From JACDAN01 sp046729215 (GTDB lineage Bacteria; Actinomycetota; Thermoleophilia; Gaiellales; Gaiellaceae), in assembly GCA_046729215.1 (NCBI GenBank), contig JBKPGE010000002.1:1-5175 (forward strand): a stretch of 5,175 nucleotides of DNA, in the 5' to 3' direction. Below, one piece after another: positions 5,061-5,175 of this stretch. A program made the translations under genes and the position numbers. The notes below the pieces were generated by a model. The model did not search any database. It had not been told where the DNA came from and was given only the letters and a program-made list of their open reading frames with translations. How positions within the stretch are numbered: the first letter of the stretch is position 1; each line of letters begins with the position of its first letter.

Positions 5061-5175
5061 TCAAACCGTATTGCCGGGACGCACGAGCCCGGCCTCGTAG
5101 GCCAGGACGACCGCCTGCACGCGGTCGCGGAGCTGCAGCTTGCGGAGGACGCTCGAGATGTGACTCTTGACGGTC
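5061..5175 (-). CDS. NarL/FixJ (LuxR-type HTH) response regulator, C-terminal end (5' part outside window)
   Basis: On the minus strand, 37 residues are readable from the right edge (first full codon 5174-5172) to TGA at 5063-5061. They begin TVKSHISSVLRKLQLRDR, which is the recognition helix and following turn of the LuxR-type four-helix HTH. AVVLAYEAGLV follows as the closing helix of NarL/FixJ response regulators, then a short tail. The receiver domain with its phosphorylated aspartate must lie beyond the window, so whether it is a full response regulator is inferred from this tail type. It is co-directional with the ABC ATPase gene 140 nt downstream. A histidine kinase gene is commonly found next to such regulators and would be expected further right. 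The ABC operon is a plausible target. Confidence 0.88.
   Translation of the reverse strand, partial: TVKSHISSVLRKLQLRDRVQAVVLAYEAGLVRPGNTV

Noticed and set aside
5052..5175. Plus-strand frame starting MMVSNRIAG after GGAGG at 5046-5050
   Set aside because: The GGAGG belongs to the 12-bp palindrome, and the opposite strand carries an unmistakable LuxR-type HTH tail, so this frame is most likely a shadow despite the good ribosome-site look.

Overview
The window is GC-rich DNA with GC-biased third codon positions and short intergenic gaps. It looks like a chromosomal segment from a high-GC actinobacterium. The gene set suggests class Thermoleophilia (Gaiellales/Solirubrobacterales type): a short secreted protein with a C-terminal membrane anchor, a membrane-anchored cytochrome c with a Thr/Pro linker, and a BcrA-type ABC exporter behind a NarL-type regulator. 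The taxonomic call is inference from protein style, since no marker gene is present. There is no transposase, integrase, CRISPR array or phage gene.

Left part, + strand (1-1868): the window opens inside the C-terminal end of a pyridoxamine 5'-phosphate oxidase-like flavin/F420-binding protein (stop at 279-281). A membrane-anchored neutral zinc metallopeptidase follows (339-1217), then a membrane-bound mono-heme cytochrome c (1260-1868). The cytochrome gene appears to be leaderless, with a TANNNT box 7 nt before a GTG start.

Middle: on the minus strand, tRNA-Ser(GGA) at 1869-1958 directly abuts the cytochrome stop codon. A perfect 11-bp hairpin at 1989-2014 separates it from a 125-aa signal-peptide/C-terminal-anchor protein (2039-2416). 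That gene is divergent from a Crp/Fnr-family regulator (2523-3167). The 106-bp space between them holds a cluster of TCACAC/GTGTCA half-sites that looks like the regulator's own operator.

Right part, minus strand (3164-5175): read in the direction of transcription, it holds the C-terminal end of a NarL/FixJ response regulator (5061 to the window edge), then an ABC-transporter ATPase (3979-4920), then its ABC-2 permease (3164-3982). The two transporter genes overlap at ATGA and form one operon, probably a drug or peptide exporter. A 7-8-7 inverted repeat overlaps the presumed transcription start of this operon, just before the ribosome binding site. The permease gene and the Crp-like gene converge and share the four bases CTAG, so each supplies the other's stop codon.

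Nearly all of the window is explained by known families. I see no convincing undescribed multi-gene system. The most informative unexplained elements are the operator cluster between the anchored protein and the Crp-like gene, and the inverted repeat ahead of the ABC operon.
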